From Sphingobium faniae (GTDB lineage Bacteria > Pseudomonadota > Alphaproteobacteria > Sphingomonadales > Sphingomonadaceae): a DNA stretch of 64,000 nt. Location of the stretch: positions 124,001-188,000 of the forward strand of contig FMTU01000006.1 in assembly GCA_900100475.1 (NCBI GenBank), in the 5' to 3' direction. The translations under genes were made by a program, and so were the position numbers. The notes below the pieces were generated by a model. The model searched no databases. It worked only from the letters and a program-made list of their open reading frames with translations, and was not told the DNA's origin. Shown piece by piece: positions 1-8,808 of this stretch. Position 1 is the stretch's first letter; every line of letters begins with the position of its first letter.

Positions 1-2352
1 CGCTGGCCATGGGCGCCGCTGGTCGGCCCCCGGATCGCGCGGCCGGGGGAAGCGGAACGCTGGCTCTTTTCCAAGCTGCCTGAATGGGAGGAAGCGCCAC
101 CGCGCCCGCCCGCCCGCGTGATCGCGCTGGAAGAAGACCAGGTGCTGGAACGGCTGGAGGAACTGACGGGCCGCGACGCCGAACCGCGCCCCGGCCAGCG
201 CGCCTATGCGACCGCCACCCTCTCCGCCTTCCGCCCGCGCGCGCATCGGGATCAGCCCAATATGCTACTGGCCGAGGCGGGGACCGGCATCGGCAAGACG
301 CTCGGCTATCTCGCGCCCGCCTCGCTCTGGGCGGGAGAGGCGCAGGGGACGGTGTGGGTGTCGACCTATACCAAAGCGTTGCAGCGGCAACTGGACCGGG
401 AAAGCCCGCGCCTCTTCCCCGATCCCGCGACCACGGCAAAGCGCGTCGTGGTGCGCAAGGGGCGGGAAAATTATCTCTGCCTGCTGAACCTGGAGGATGC
501 CTTGCAGGGCGGCTTTTCCGGGCGGGCGGCGATATTGGCGCAGATGGTGGCGCGCTGGGCCGCTTTCACCAAGGATGGCGACATGATCGGCGGCGACCTG
601 CCCGGATGGCTGCCGACGCTGTTCCGGCGCAATGGCTCCACCGCGCTCACCGACCGGCGGGGCGAATGCATCTATGCCGGTTGCCCGCATTACCGCAAAT
701 GCTTCATCGAACGGTCAGTGCGCGCGTCGGCGGAGGCGGACATCGTCATCGCCAATCATGCGCTGGTGATGATCAACGCCGCGCGCGGGCGGGAGAGCGG
801 ACAGCAGCCGCAGCGCATCATCTTCGACGAAGGCCATCATCTGTTCGACGCGGCGGATTCGATCTTCTCAGTCGCGCTGTCGGGGCAGGAGGCGATCGAA
901 CTGCGCCGCTGGATCATGGGACCCGAAAGCGGTTCGCGCGGGCGACGGCGGGGCCTTTCCGCGCGGCTCTCCGACGTGGCGAGCTATGACGAGGCGGGCG
1001 GCGAAGCGATCCGCATGGCGGCCGATGCCGCCCGCGCACTGCCTGCCGACGAATGGCTGAAGCGAATCGTGGCGGGCGAGCCTTTCGGACCGGTCGAGGC
1101 GCTGCTCGCGGCGGTGCGGGGAACGGTCTACACGCGCGCGGGCGACAATGGCGAGGCCGATGCGGGCTATGGGCTGGAGACGGAACTGGCCGAGCCGGAC
1201 GGCGCTCTGGTGGAGGCGGCGCAGGAGGCGGCGCTGGCGCTGGATGCCCTGCTGCGGCCCCTGACGCGCCTTGCCAAGCGGCTGGAGGCGGTGATCGAGG
1301 ATGCCCCCGACTGGCTGGACGGCGCGGCGCGGGCGCGGGTCGAAGGGGCGATCGCCTCGCTCGGCTGGCGGTGCGATCTGGTGTCGGCCTGGCTGGCGCT
1401 GCTGGCGCGGATCGGGGGACCGGCGGATGCGGACTTCGTCGACTGGCTGGCGGTCGACCGGATCGAGGGGCGCGAGTTCGACATCGGCATCCATCGCCAC
1501 TGGCTCGACCCAGCGCGACCGCTGGCGGAAACGGTGCTGAAACCCGCGCAGGGCGTGATCGTCACTTCCGCGACGCTCAAGGGCGGCGGCGATTGGGACA
1601 ATGCGGAACGGCGCTGCGGCGCGGCGCATCTGCCGCACGGGGCGGAACGGTTCGAGACGTCCAGCCCCTTCGACTATGCCGGACGGTCCGAAGTGCTGAT
1701 CGTCACCGACATCAAGCGGGGCGACATTGCGGGGCTTTCCGGTGCCTATGCGCGGCTGATCGAGGCTTCGGGCGGCGGAACGCTGGGCCTGTTCACCGCG
1801 ATCCGGCGGCTGCGCGCAGTCCATGCGCGGATCGCGGACCGGCTGGCGCGGGCGGGACTGCCGCTTTACGCCCAGCATGTCGATCCGATGGATACCGGCA
1901 CGCTGGTCGATATCTTCCGCGACGATCCACGCGCCTCGCTCCTGGGAACCGATGCTTTACGGGATGGCGTGGACGTGCCGGGCCATTCGTTGCGGCTGGT
2001 GGTGATGGAGGGCGTGCCATGGTCCAAGCCCACGGTGCTCCACGCCGCGCGCAAGCTGGCCGGGGGCGGCGGTGCCTATGACGACCGGCTGATCCGCGCG
2101 CGGATGGCGCAGGCCTTCGGGCGGCTGATCCGGCGGGCGGGCGACAAGGGCAGCTTCGTCATCCTGTCCGCCGCCATGCCCAGCCGCCTGCTTTCCGCCT
2201 TCCCGCCCGGAACGCCGATCCGCCGCCTGACGCTGGACGAAGCCATCATCGCGGTCAGCGCCAACACACAATATAGCGATGGCCTTGGCAGCGGCATGAG
2301 GCTAGGGGATCAGGGAATCATCCATGATCCGTCCGCCCCGGAGAGAGAATGA
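1..2352 (+). CDS. DinG/XPD-like ATP-dependent DNA helicase (5' end outside window)
   Basis: The reading frame is open from base 1 and about 783 residues are visible, so the true start lies upstream; a GTG at 118 is internal. A Walker A motif (AEAGTGIGKT) is at about 271-300 and a DEGHH helicase box at about 826-840. Four cysteines between these (one near 480, then the group CIYAGCPHYRKC) fit the iron-sulfur cluster domain of XPD/DinG superfamily 2 helicases. The C-terminal half carries the second RecA-like domain (QAFGRLIRR). The family unwinds DNA 5'-3' in repair or recombination. It overlaps the next gene by four bases (ATGA), so the two are probably translated together. Confidence 0.88.
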   Translation, partial: RWPWAPLVGPRIARPGEAERWLFSKLPEWEEAPPRPPARVIALEEDQVLERLEELTGRDAEPRPGQRAYATATLSAFRPRAHRDQPNMLLAEAGTGIGKTLGYLAPASLWAGEAQGTVWVSTYTKALQRQLDRESPRLFPDPATTAKRVVVRKGRENYLCLLNLEDALQGGFSGRAAILAQMVARWAAFTKDGDMIGGDLPGWLPTLFRRNGSTALTDRRGECIYAGCPHYRKCFIERSVRASAEADIVIANHALVMINAARGRESGQQPQRIIFDEGHHLFDAADSIFSVALSGQEAIELRRWIMGPESGSRGRRRGLSARLSDVASYDEAGGEAIRMAADAARALPADEWLKRIVAGEPFGPVEALLAAVRGTVYTRAGDNGEADAGYGLETELAEPDGALVEAAQEAALALDALLRPLTRLAKRLEAVIEDAPDWLDGAARARVEGAIASLGWRCDLVSAWLALLARIGGPADADFVDWLAVDRIEGREFDIGIHRHWLDPARPLAETVLKPAQGVIVTSATLKGGGDWDNAERRCGAAHLPHGAERFETSSPFDYAGRSEVLIVTDIKRGDIAGLSGAYARLIEASGGGTLGLFTAIRRLRAVHARIADRLARAGLPLYAQHVDPMDTGTLVDIFRDDPRASLLGTDALRDGVDVPGHSLRLVVMEGVPWSKPTVLHAARKLAGGGGAYDDRLIRARMAQAFGRLIRRAGDKGSFVILSAAMPSRLLSAFPPGTPIRRLTLDEAIIAVSANTQYSDGLGSGMRLGDQGIIHDPSAPERE

Positions 2353-2891
2353 AGCGCCTGACCCTGCTGCGCCATGCCAAGTCCGACTGGGACGATCCGG
2401 TTGCGCGCGACTTCGACCGGCCGCTCAATCGCCGGGGAGAAAAGGCGGCGCTGCTGATGGGCCAGTTCGCGCAGGCGCAAAAGATGCGCTTTGGCCATCT
2501 GGTGGCGTCCCCCGCCGTGCGGGTCGTACAGACGCTGGAAACCTTCTTTTCCGGCTATGGCGAAGTGCTGGACGCCCATTGGGACCGGCGCATCTATCTG
2601 GCGTCGGCGGCGACCTTACTGGACGTGGTGCGCGACCTGCCCGACGATGCCGACGCCGCGCTGATGTCAGGGCATAATCCGGGCTTCGAGGAACTGATCC
2701 TGGAACTCGTCCCCGATGACGGTGCCAGTCCCATTCGCGACGATGTGGAAGTCAAATTCCCGACCGCCAGCCTTGTGGTGCTGGACCTGCCGATCGACCG
2801 CTGGGCCGACGCGCGGGAAAATATCGCGACGCTGGTGAGCTTCACCCGCCCCCGCGATCTCGATCCGGCCTTGGGGCCGGGCGCGCGTTAA
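2349..2891 (+). CDS. SixA-like histidine phosphatase
   Basis: A 180-residue protein opening MKRLTLLRHAKSDW. The RHA motif at residues 8-10 is the RHG phosphohistidine signature of the histidine phosphatase superfamily, and a second conserved histidine is in SGHNPGFEEL. Length and motifs fit the SixA branch, which dephosphorylates phosphohistidine on HPt-type proteins; the target here is unknown. The start codon overlaps the helicase stop (ATGA), indicating translational coupling. The link to the helicase looks like operon packing rather than shared function. Confidence 0.85.
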   Translation: MKRLTLLRHAKSDWDDPVARDFDRPLNRRGEKAALLMGQFAQAQKMRFGHLVASPAVRVVQTLETFFSGYGEVLDAHWDRRIYLASAATLLDVVRDLPDDADAALMSGHNPGFEELILELVPDDGASPIRDDVEVKFPTASLVVLDLPIDRWADARENIATLVSFTRPRDLDPALGPGAR

Positions 2892-2901
2892 GGCCCGTTC
2901 C

Positions 2902-3420
2902 ATGACGCCGATCCACTGGCGCAAGGCCGAAATGCGCGATGCTCCCGCCTTGTCGATCCTGGGCGGCGCGACCTTCCTTGCCAGCTTTGCGCATGACCAT
3001 CCGGGCGCGGCGCTGCTCGACCATGTCCGCAACGCGCATGGAGAAGAATTTTACCGCACGGCGCTGGCCGATCCGGAACAGACGCTGCTGATCGGTGAAA
3101 CGCCGCTGGGCGCGCCGGTGGGTTATGCGCTGCTGACGCCGCCGGACCTGCCTGTAGACCCGCAGCCCGGCGACATCGAGCTTAAACGCTTCTATCTGCT
3201 GGGCGACTGGCAGGGAAAGGGCAATGGCGACGCCCTGATGGAGCAGGTGACAGGCGAAGCGCAGGCGCGAATGGCGCGCCGCCTGCTGCTGGCCGTCTAT
3301 CCGGCCAATGAGAAAGCGCGCCGTTTCTATGCGCGCAATGGCTTTGAGGAAATCGGCGAAACCGTTTTCATGGTCGGGGATATGCCGTTCCGCGACCTGA
3401 TCTATGCCCGTTCACTGTAG
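2902..3420 (+). CDS. GNAT-family N-acetyltransferase
   Basis: A 172-residue protein with the GNAT acetyl-CoA pattern: a beta strand (ELKRFYLLGDWQGKGNGDAL) holding a Q/RxxGxG/A-type pyrophosphate loop (WQGKGNG), then the NEKARRFYARNGF motif that closes the fold. The family transfers acetyl from acetyl-CoA to an amine; the acceptor cannot be read from sequence. It starts 10 bases after the SixA-like gene on the same strand and is probably the last gene of that operon, since the next gene is convergent. Confidence 0.85.
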   Translation: MTPIHWRKAEMRDAPALSILGGATFLASFAHDHPGAALLDHVRNAHGEEFYRTALADPEQTLLIGETPLGAPVGYALLTPPDLPVDPQPGDIELKRFYLLGDWQGKGNGDALMEQVTGEAQARMARRLLLAVYPANEKARRFYARNGFEEIGETVFMVGDMPFRDLIYARSL

Positions 3421-3432
3421 AACGAGGCGTTC

Positions 3433-3774
3433 CTATTCACCGAGCGCCCGCGCCAGCGTGGCGCGGATCGACTCCAGCCTTTCGACGATATCGGTTTCGG
3501 GCTGATGCGCCACCGGCTTGGAGGGAACCGCGCCATTGCCGTCAGCCAGCGCCTTTTGCGCCCCGCGCACGGTGAAGCCTTCGACGTTCAGAAGCTGATG
3601 TATCCGCCGGACAAGCGCCACATCGGCCGGGCGGTAATAGCGCCGGTTGCCCGCCCGTTGCAGCGGGCGCAGCTGCGGGAAACGCGTTTCCCAATAACGC
3701 AGGATATGTTGCGGAAGACCCAGCTCGCCAGCCAGTTCACTGATGGTCAGAAATGCGCCTTCCGCCTTTTCCAT
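3433..3774 (-). CDS. MerR-family transcriptional regulator
   Basis: A 113-residue protein with an N-terminal winged helix-turn-helix of MerR type (FLTISELAGELGLPQHILRYWE, residues 8-29, then RYYRPADVALVRRIHQLL). A short C-terminal coiled segment follows and no metal-binding cysteines are present, so it is not a metal sensor of the CueR/ZntR kind. It lies 74 bases downstream of ihfA on the same strand. A small MerR-like gene directly after ihfA is a common alphaproteobacterial arrangement. Its regulon and ligand are unknown. Confidence 0.85.
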   Translation of the reverse strand: MEKAEGAFLTISELAGELGLPQHILRYWETRFPQLRPLQRAGNRRYYRPADVALVRRIHQLLNVEGFTVRGAQKALADGNGAVPSKPVAHQPETDIVERLESIRATLARALGE

Positions 3775-3848
3775 GACAGCGATGTTGCACCCATAGTCGA
3801 GCCAAGGTCAACCATGGCAAATCCCTGATATGCATGAAAAAGGAAAGG

Positions 3849-4154
3849 TCAGGCCGCTCCGGCGCTCGCGACCCGGTCACGCATCGCCTGGCTGGCGCGG
3901 AAAGTCAGCACGCGGCGCGGCTCAATCGGCACTTCCACGCCAGTCTTGGGATTGCGGCCCATGCGCTGATTCTTGTCGCGCAGGACGAAGGTGCCGAAGC
4001 TGGAGATCTTCACATTCTCCCCACGTTCCAGCGCGCTCGCCATATGTTCGAGGATGGATTCCACCAGCGCCGCCGCTTCGGCGCGCGAAAGGCCAATATG
4101 ACGATTGACACTTTCCGCAAGATCCGCGCGCGTCAAGGTTGCGTTGCCTGTCAT
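3849..4154 (-). CDS. ihfA: Integration host factor subunit alpha
   Basis: A 101-residue HU/IHF-family DNA-bending protein. The conserved [11 protein letters not shown] core and the beta-arm motif [11 protein letters not shown], with the proline that intercalates DNA, are both present. I chose the ATG at 4154 ([12 protein letters not shown]) because it gives the usual ~100-residue length and has a GGGGAC-type ribosome site upstream; the frame is open further 5' but that extension is atypical. It acts with IhfB, which is not in this window, in nucleoid structure, recombination and transcription. It belongs to the rpmF-plsX-fabH-ihfA-merR cluster. Confidence 0.93.
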   Translation of the reverse strand: MTGNATLTRADLAESVNRHIGLSRAEAAALVESILEHMASALERGENVKISSFGTFVLRDKNQRMGRNPKTGVEVPIEPRRVLTFRASQAMRDRVASAGAA

Positions 4155-4190
4155 ATGCCGTCCCCGATTTATGCCCCAATGGTACATGTG

Positions 4191-4204
4191 CCGTAAATTT
4201 ACGG
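4191..4204. promoter_or_regulatory. 14-bp perfect palindrome upstream of ihfA
   Basis: CCGTAAATTTACGG is perfectly self-complementary. It is centred about 43 bases upstream of the ihfA start codon, between fabH and ihfA. The position suits an operator or promoter element, for example for feedback control of ihfA or action of the MerR-like product. No matching consensus is known to me, so function is inferred from position only. Confidence 0.4.
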
Positions 4205-4269
4205 TTTCTGCAAGGTGGCATAAGGGTAGCAAAGCGTTTCAAAACTGGACTTTATAACGACAAAAAACG

Positions 4270-5238
4270 TTAAAGACGCAGGACACAGGCCCCCCATGTG
4301 AAGCCGCCGCCCATGGCTTCCAGAACCAGCAGATCGCCCGGCTTGATCCGCCCGTCGCGCATCGCGAGATCCAGCGCCAACGGCACCGACGCGGCGGAGG
4401 TGTTGGCATGTTGATCCACGGTCATGATGACCTTTCCCGGCGACAATTTCAGCTTGCGCGCGGTCGCGTCGAGGATGCGGGCATTGGCCTGATGCGGGAT
4501 CAGCCAGTCGATGTCGGTGGGCGCCAGGTCCGCCAGCGCCAGCACCTCGGTCAGGACGGAAGCGAGATTGACGACGGCATGGCGGAAGACCTCCTGCCCT
4601 CTCATCCGCAGCTTGCCGACCGTCTGCGTGGTGGACGGCCCGCCATCGACGAAGAGAAGCTGGTTGTGGCGTCCATCGGCATGGAGTTTCGACGCAAGAA
4701 TGCCCCGCTCGCCGCTCTCGCTCTCTTCTGTACCCAGCACGATGGCGCCCGCGCCGTCGCCGAACAGGACGCAGGTGGTGCGGTCCTCCCAGTCCAGGAT
4801 GCGGCTGAAGGTTTCCGATCCGATCACCAGCGCCCGCTGCGCCGCGCCGGAGCGGATCATGCTGTCAGCCACAGTCACGGCGTAGAGAAAGCCCGAACAG
4901 ACCGCGGCCACGTCGAAGGCGACGCAATCATTGATGCCCAACGCCGCCTGCACCAGCGTCGCGCTGGCCGGGAAGGTCTGGTCCGGCGTGGCGGTCGCCA
5001 GGATGATGAGGTCGATATCCTGCGGCGTCAGCCTGGCCGCGTCCAGCGCAGCGCGCGCCGCGTCGGTCGCGAGGGAGGCCGTGGTTTCCCCTTCCCCCGC
5101 GATATAACGGGCGCGGATGCCGGTGCGCTCCACGATCCATTCGTCGCTGGTGTCGACCGTCTGCGCCAGTTCCGCATTGGTGACCTTGCGCGCCGGCAGA
5201 GCGGAACCCGTGCCCAGAAGTATCGAACGGCGGATCAC
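4270..5238 (-). CDS. fabH: Beta-ketoacyl-ACP synthase III
   Basis: A 322-residue FabH that condenses acetyl-CoA with malonyl-ACP to start type II fatty acid synthesis. The catalytic triad is complete: Cys114 in [12 protein letters not shown], His249 in [10 protein letters not shown] and Asn279 in [10 protein letters not shown]. The C-terminal [11 protein letters not shown] segment is typical. Its start overlaps the plsX stop by four bases (ATGA), so the pair is translationally coupled as in most bacteria. Confidence 0.97.
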   Translation of the reverse strand: MIRRSILLGTGSALPARKVTNAELAQTVDTSDEWIVERTGIRARYIAGEGETTASLATDAARAALDAARLTPQDIDLIILATATPDQTFPASATLVQAALGINDCVAFDVAAVCSGFLYAVTVADSMIRSGAAQRALVIGSETFSRILDWEDRTTCVLFGDGAGAIVLGTEESESGERGILASKLHADGRHNQLLFVDGGPSTTQTVGKLRMRGQEVFRHAVVNLASVLTEVLALADLAPTDIDWLIPHQANARILDATARKLKLSPGKVIMTVDQHANTSAASVPLALDLAMRDGRIKPGDLLVLEAMGGGFTWGACVLRL

Positions 5239-6290
5239 TTGACGGGCAACTCCTGCTTGGACGCGGCGGACCGGGCCGCGATTCCGGCCATGTCAGCGGC
5301 AATACGCCGGGTGATGTCCTCTTCCAACAGACGCGCGGCCACGTGGACGGCATTGGCCACGCCCTTGTCATTGGCGCCGCCATGGCTCTTCACGACAACG
5401 CCGTTGAGGCCCAGAAAGACCGCGCCATTGTGATTATTGGGGTCGAGATGATGCTTCAGCAAATGCATGGCGGGCTTCGAAATCAGAAAGCCGATCTTGG
5501 ACCGCAGCGAACTGGTGAACGCGTCGCGCAGCAGATCGGTGACGAACCGGGCGGTGCCCTCCGCCGTCTTGAGCGCGACATTGCCGGAAAAACCGTCGCA
5601 CACGATCACGTCGACTTCGCCGCGCCCGATCTTGTCGCCTTCGGTAAAGCCTTCGAAGGACAAGGGCAGCTTGTCGGCGGCGCGCAGGATCGCGGCGGCG
5701 TCGCGGATTTGGTCCGTACCCTTGAGTTCCTCGGTGCCGATGTTGAGCAGGCGGACGCGCGGGCGGTCAAGATCGCAGGCGATGCGGGCATAGGCCGCGC
5801 CCATCACCGCGAACTGCACAAGGTTGCGCGCATCGCATTCCGTGTTCGCGCCAAGGTCCAGCATGACAACGTCATTATTGCCCAGCGTCGGCAGCATCGC
5901 GGCCAGCGCGGGGCGGTCGATGCCGGGCATGGTGCGCAGCGCGAGTTTCGCCATCGCCATCAGCGCGCCGGTATTGCCCGCCGACACGGCCGCCCCGGCA
6001 TCGCCCGACTTCACGGCGGCGATCGCCATGCTCATCGAACTGCCCTTCTTGCGAAGGGCGGTACTGGGCTTTTCGCTGCCGGCGACGACCAGATCGCTAT
6101 GAACGACTTCGGAGGCCGCGCGCAGATTGGGATGATTGTCGAGCGCCGCCTTGATCCGCGCCTCATCGCCGAACAGGATGAAGCGGAGGCCGTCATGACG
6201 GTGGCGGGCCAAAGCCACGCCCGCCATCATCACGCGCACGCCTTCATCCCCGCCCATCGCGTCGATTGCGATTCGCGGTTGGCTGGACAC
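5235..6290 (-). CDS. plsX: Phosphate acyltransferase PlsX
   Basis: A 351-residue PlsX, which converts acyl-ACP to acyl-phosphate for PlsY in phosphatidic acid synthesis. The hallmark N-terminus [11 protein letters not shown] is present, as are the conserved [20 protein letters not shown] and [11 protein letters not shown] segments. It sits between rpmF (32 bases upstream) and fabH (4-base overlap), the classic gene order linking ribosome, phospholipid and fatty acid synthesis. The length is normal for the family. Confidence 0.97.
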   Translation of the reverse strand: MSSQPRIAIDAMGGDEGVRVMMAGVALARHRHDGLRFILFGDEARIKAALDNHPNLRAASEVVHSDLVVAGSEKPSTALRKKGSSMSMAIAAVKSGDAGAAVSAGNTGALMAMAKLALRTMPGIDRPALAAMLPTLGNNDVVMLDLGANTECDARNLVQFAVMGAAYARIACDLDRPRVRLLNIGTEELKGTDQIRDAAAILRAADKLPLSFEGFTEGDKIGRGEVDVIVCDGFSGNVALKTAEGTARFVTDLLRDAFTSSLRSKIGFLISKPAMHLLKHHLDPNNHNGAVFLGLNGVVVKSHGGANDKGVANAVHVAARLLEEDITRRIAADMAGIAARSAASKQELPVK

Positions 6291-6322
6291 GTCAGATCAC
6301 CTTTGCGGCGGAAGGGATATCG

Positions 6323-6502
6323 TCAGGCCCCGACGGCAACGACTTCACGGCCATTATAGTGGCCGCAGGCATCGCACAGATTATGCGGACGCTTCAGTTC
6401 GCCACAGTTCGAGCATTCCTGGAACGCTTCGACGCGCAGCGAATCGTGGCTGCGGCGCATGCCGCGACGGGAGGGAGACGTTTTCCTCTTGGGGACAGCC
6501 AT
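6323..6502 (-). CDS. rpmF: 50S ribosomal protein L32
   Basis: I translated this 59-residue gene directly: it begins [20 protein letters not shown] and ends VVAVGA. The basic N-terminus and the C-terminal zinc ribbon (CSNC then CDAC, two CxxC pairs) are the L32 signature, and keeping all four cysteines marks it as the zinc-binding form. It is first in the rpmF-plsX-fabH cluster. Confidence 0.96.
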   Translation of the reverse strand: MAVPKRKTSPSRRGMRRSHDSLRVEAFQECSNCGELKRPHNLCDACGHYNGREVVAVGA

Positions 6503-6714
6503 GTCGGCACCTTATTCCGTAAATAAAATCTGGTTATGCGACTGGCCGACATCCGATGGATGCGGACGCCACAGGCGCCGCAGACCCATGCGGCCCGGGT
6601 GATCGCGAAGCCCTGCGCCTATACCGGTTTTTGGCCGGGGCGCAAGTCCTTCCTTGCCCCTTGCCGCGCGCATCCTATGCTGCGGCATCATCAGTCCCTG
6701 GGGGAGAGGACATC

Positions 6715-7146
6715 ATGCTGCTTCCGATCACGCTGACCCTGGCCGCGGCCTGCGCGCTCATCAACCTGTGGCTGGCGAGCCGCTGCGTGCGAATCCGGAT
6801 GGCGGACAGGGCGGCGCGGCATGGCGATGGCGGCAATGCGCGGCTCGCCCGCCGGATGCGCGCCCATGCCAATTTCATCGAATACACGCCGATGGTGCTG
6901 ATCCTGTGCGCCCTCATCGAAATGGCGCTGGGGGCATCGCTGTGGCTGTGGGTCGGCGCGCTGGCCTATGTGGTCGCGCGCATTTGCCACGGCCTTGGCA
7001 TGGATGCGGAAAGCGGCGGCAGCCTGCGCGCCACCGGGGCCTTGCTCACATGGGTCATCATGGCCGCGCTTGCCGGAGCGGCGCTTTATGCCGCCTATCA
7101 GGGCACACGCGAAATGCCCGTCCTGCCCGTTATGGCGGCAGTGTAG
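6715..7146 (+). CDS. MAPEG-family membrane protein
   Basis: A 143-residue integral membrane protein with four hydrophobic helices (about residues 3-22, 60-82, 84-100 and 113-133). The motif RMRAHANFIEYTPMVLIL is the MAPEG signature (membrane-associated proteins in eicosanoid and glutathione metabolism), in which RxHxNxxE binds glutathione. The ATG at 6715 is chosen for its GGGGGAGAGG ribosome site; the open frame upstream lacks one. Bacterial members are usually small glutathione transferases or peroxidases of unknown substrate. Confidence 0.87.
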   Translation: MLLPITLTLAAACALINLWLASRCVRIRMADRAARHGDGGNARLARRMRAHANFIEYTPMVLILCALIEMALGASLWLWVGALAYVVARICHGLGMDAESGGSLRATGALLTWVIMAALAGAALYAAYQGTREMPVLPVMAAV

Positions 7147-7149
7147 CGA

Positions 7150-7806
7150 TCAGGCGAGCGCCGCGTCGGCAACGAAGGGATTGCTGCGCCGTTCATGCGC
7201 GAAATTGCTCATCGGGCCATGGCCGGGGACAAAGGCGGTGTCGCCGCCCAATGGCCACAGCTTGCCGGTGATCGCGTCGATCAGATCCTGATGATTGCCT
7301 CTGGGGAAATCGGTGCGGCCGATCGACCCCTGAAACAGCACATCGCCCACGATGGCGAGCTTGCTGGGAGCATGATGAAAGACGACATGGCCGGGCGTGT
7401 GGCCGGGGCAATGCAGCACGTCCAGCACCAGATTGCCGACCGTCACCTGATCCCCATCCGCTAGCCAGCGGTCCGGTTCGAAAACCTCGCCGTTGATGCC
7501 ATAGCGCGCGCCATCTTCGGCAAGCTGGTCGATCCAGAAACGGTCCGCTTCATGCGGCCCTTCGATCGGCACGCCCAGTTCCCGCGCCAATATGCCGGCC
7601 TGCCCGCAATGGTCGATATGGCCGTGGGTGACGAGCAGCTTTTCAATGATGACGCCCTGCTGCTCCGCCGCGGCCTTGAGCTGGGGCAGGTCGCCACCCG
7701 GATCGACGAAGGCCCCCTTGTTGGTGGCGGTGCACCAGAGCAGCGTGCAGTTCTGCTGCAAGGGCGTGACGGGGATGATCGCGGCTTTGAGCGGAGGCAT
7801 GGTCAT
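7150..7806 (-). CDS. Metallo-beta-lactamase-fold hydrolase, glyoxalase-II-like (YcbL type)
   Basis: A 218-residue MBL-fold enzyme. Metal ligands are visible: THGHIDHCG (HxHxDH), the later histidine in CPGHTPGHV, the bridging aspartate in VGDVLF, and the histidine in VPGHGP. It lacks the extra C-terminal domain of true glyoxalase II and matches the short YcbL-like class that hydrolyses thioesters such as S-lactoylglutathione. It converges on the MAPEG gene with a 3-base gap. ATG codons at 7806 and 7800 are both possible starts. Confidence 0.86.
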   Translation of the reverse strand: MTMPPLKAAIIPVTPLQQNCTLLWCTATNKGAFVDPGGDLPQLKAAAEQQGVIIEKLLVTHGHIDHCGQAGILARELGVPIEGPHEADRFWIDQLAEDGARYGINGEVFEPDRWLADGDQVTVGNLVLDVLHCPGHTPGHVVFHHAPSKLAIVGDVLFQGSIGRTDFPRGNHQDLIDAITGKLWPLGGDTAFVPGHGPMSNFAHERRSNPFVADAALA

Positions 7807-7855
7807 GGTCCCGATGTGGCGAAGACAGCGGCGCGGCGCAAGGCTCCGTTCCAGA

Positions 7856-8284
7856 TTACCGCTCGGTTTCCTCCATATCGAATTGCTCGGCGAGACTGAT
7901 GCCGTCCAGCACCTTGGCCGTTTCGTCGCGCAGGCGCAGCATCACGCGGTGCAGGCGGCATTCCGATTCGGGCAGGCAATTATTGCAGGTTTCATGCGCG
8001 AAACGGCTGGCGCAGGGCGTCAATGCGAGCGATCCGCGTGTCAACCGCACGATATCGCCATAGCTGATGTCCACCGGCGCCAGCGCCAGCCAATAGCCGC
8101 CATCCCGCCCCCGCTGCGTTTCCACAAGTCCCTCGCGCGCCAGTTCGGACAGGATCACCGTCAGGAATTTGGCGGGGATATTCTGCCGCGTCGAAATTTC
8201 CGTGAGCGGCACCGGACCCTGACGGTAGCGGTCGGCCAGATGCTGAAGCGCGCGAATGGCATAACGGGTCTTCTGCGAGAGCAT
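7856..8284 (-). CDS. Rrf2-family transcriptional regulator with four cysteines
   Basis: A 142-residue Rrf2 protein with the N-terminal winged helix (MLSQKTRYAIRALQHLA, wing RGRDGGYWLA). The C-terminal half carries Cys91, Cys100, Cys103 and Cys109 (TPCASRF, ETCNNCLPESEC). Three such cysteines hold an iron-sulfur cluster in IscR and RsrR, so a redox or Fe-S sensing role is likely. No isc or suf genes adjoin it; neighbours are an MBL hydrolase and an ArsC/Spx-like gene. Confidence 0.88.
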   Translation of the reverse strand: MLSQKTRYAIRALQHLADRYRQGPVPLTEISTRQNIPAKFLTVILSELAREGLVETQRGRDGGYWLALAPVDISYGDIVRLTRGSLALTPCASRFAHETCNNCLPESECRLHRVMLRLRDETAKVLDGISLAEQFDMEETER

Positions 8285-8369
8285 GAGTCCGTTATTCGCT
8301 CATGCCCGGCATTTGACAAGGATCAAGGCGCGGAAATTCAGGGACTACGCCTTCACCGCGCCCCGCGCG

Positions 8370-8726
8370 TCACGCCGACGCGCCTTCCAGCGCGCTTTCA
8401 TAGGTCGACGCCTTGAAGCCGACGATGGTGCGCTTGCCCAGATCCAGGATCGGGCGCTTGATCATCGACGGGTTCCCCATCATCAGCAGCACGGCCTTAT
8501 CCGCGTCGATATGGGCGCGATCCCCCTCGGGCAAAGCGCGGAAGGTCGTCCCCGAACGGTTGAGGATGGTTTCCCAGCCATGTTCGTCCACCCAGCCGCG
8601 CAGCGCCGCTTCATCCACGCCCGACACCTTATAGTCGTGGAAGCTGTAGGACACGCGGCTGTTGTCGAGGAAATTGCGCGCTTTCTTGATCGTGTCGCAA
8701 TTTTTGATGCCGTACATGGTGATCAT
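8370..8726 (-). CDS. ArsC/Spx-family reductase-like protein (YffB type)
   Basis: A 118-residue thioredoxin-fold protein starting MITMYGIKNCDTIKKA. Only one cysteine (KNCDT) is present in the active-site loop, and the downstream NPSMIKRP segment replaces the arsenate-binding arginine region, as in the YffB/Spx-like branch of the ArsC family. Such proteins are probably glutathione-dependent reductases or adaptors rather than real arsenate reductases. An AAGGA ribosome site precedes the 8726 start. No ars genes are nearby. Confidence 0.85.
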   Translation of the reverse strand: MITMYGIKNCDTIKKARNFLDNSRVSYSFHDYKVSGVDEAALRGWVDEHGWETILNRSGTTFRALPEGDRAHIDADKAVLLMMGNPSMIKRPILDLGKRTIVGFKASTYESALEGASA

Positions 8727-8808
8727 GGCGGATTATCCTTCGATGCGCGGGAAAGGGGTCGCGCGGCTCTTGCCCCCTCGGGCACGCCCTGTCCAGCGCT
8801 ATCGGCCT

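Noticed and set aside
118..2352. Helicase starting at GTG 118
   Set aside because: The frame is open and family-like from base 1 (RWPWAPLVGPRIARPGE), so 118 is an internal codon.
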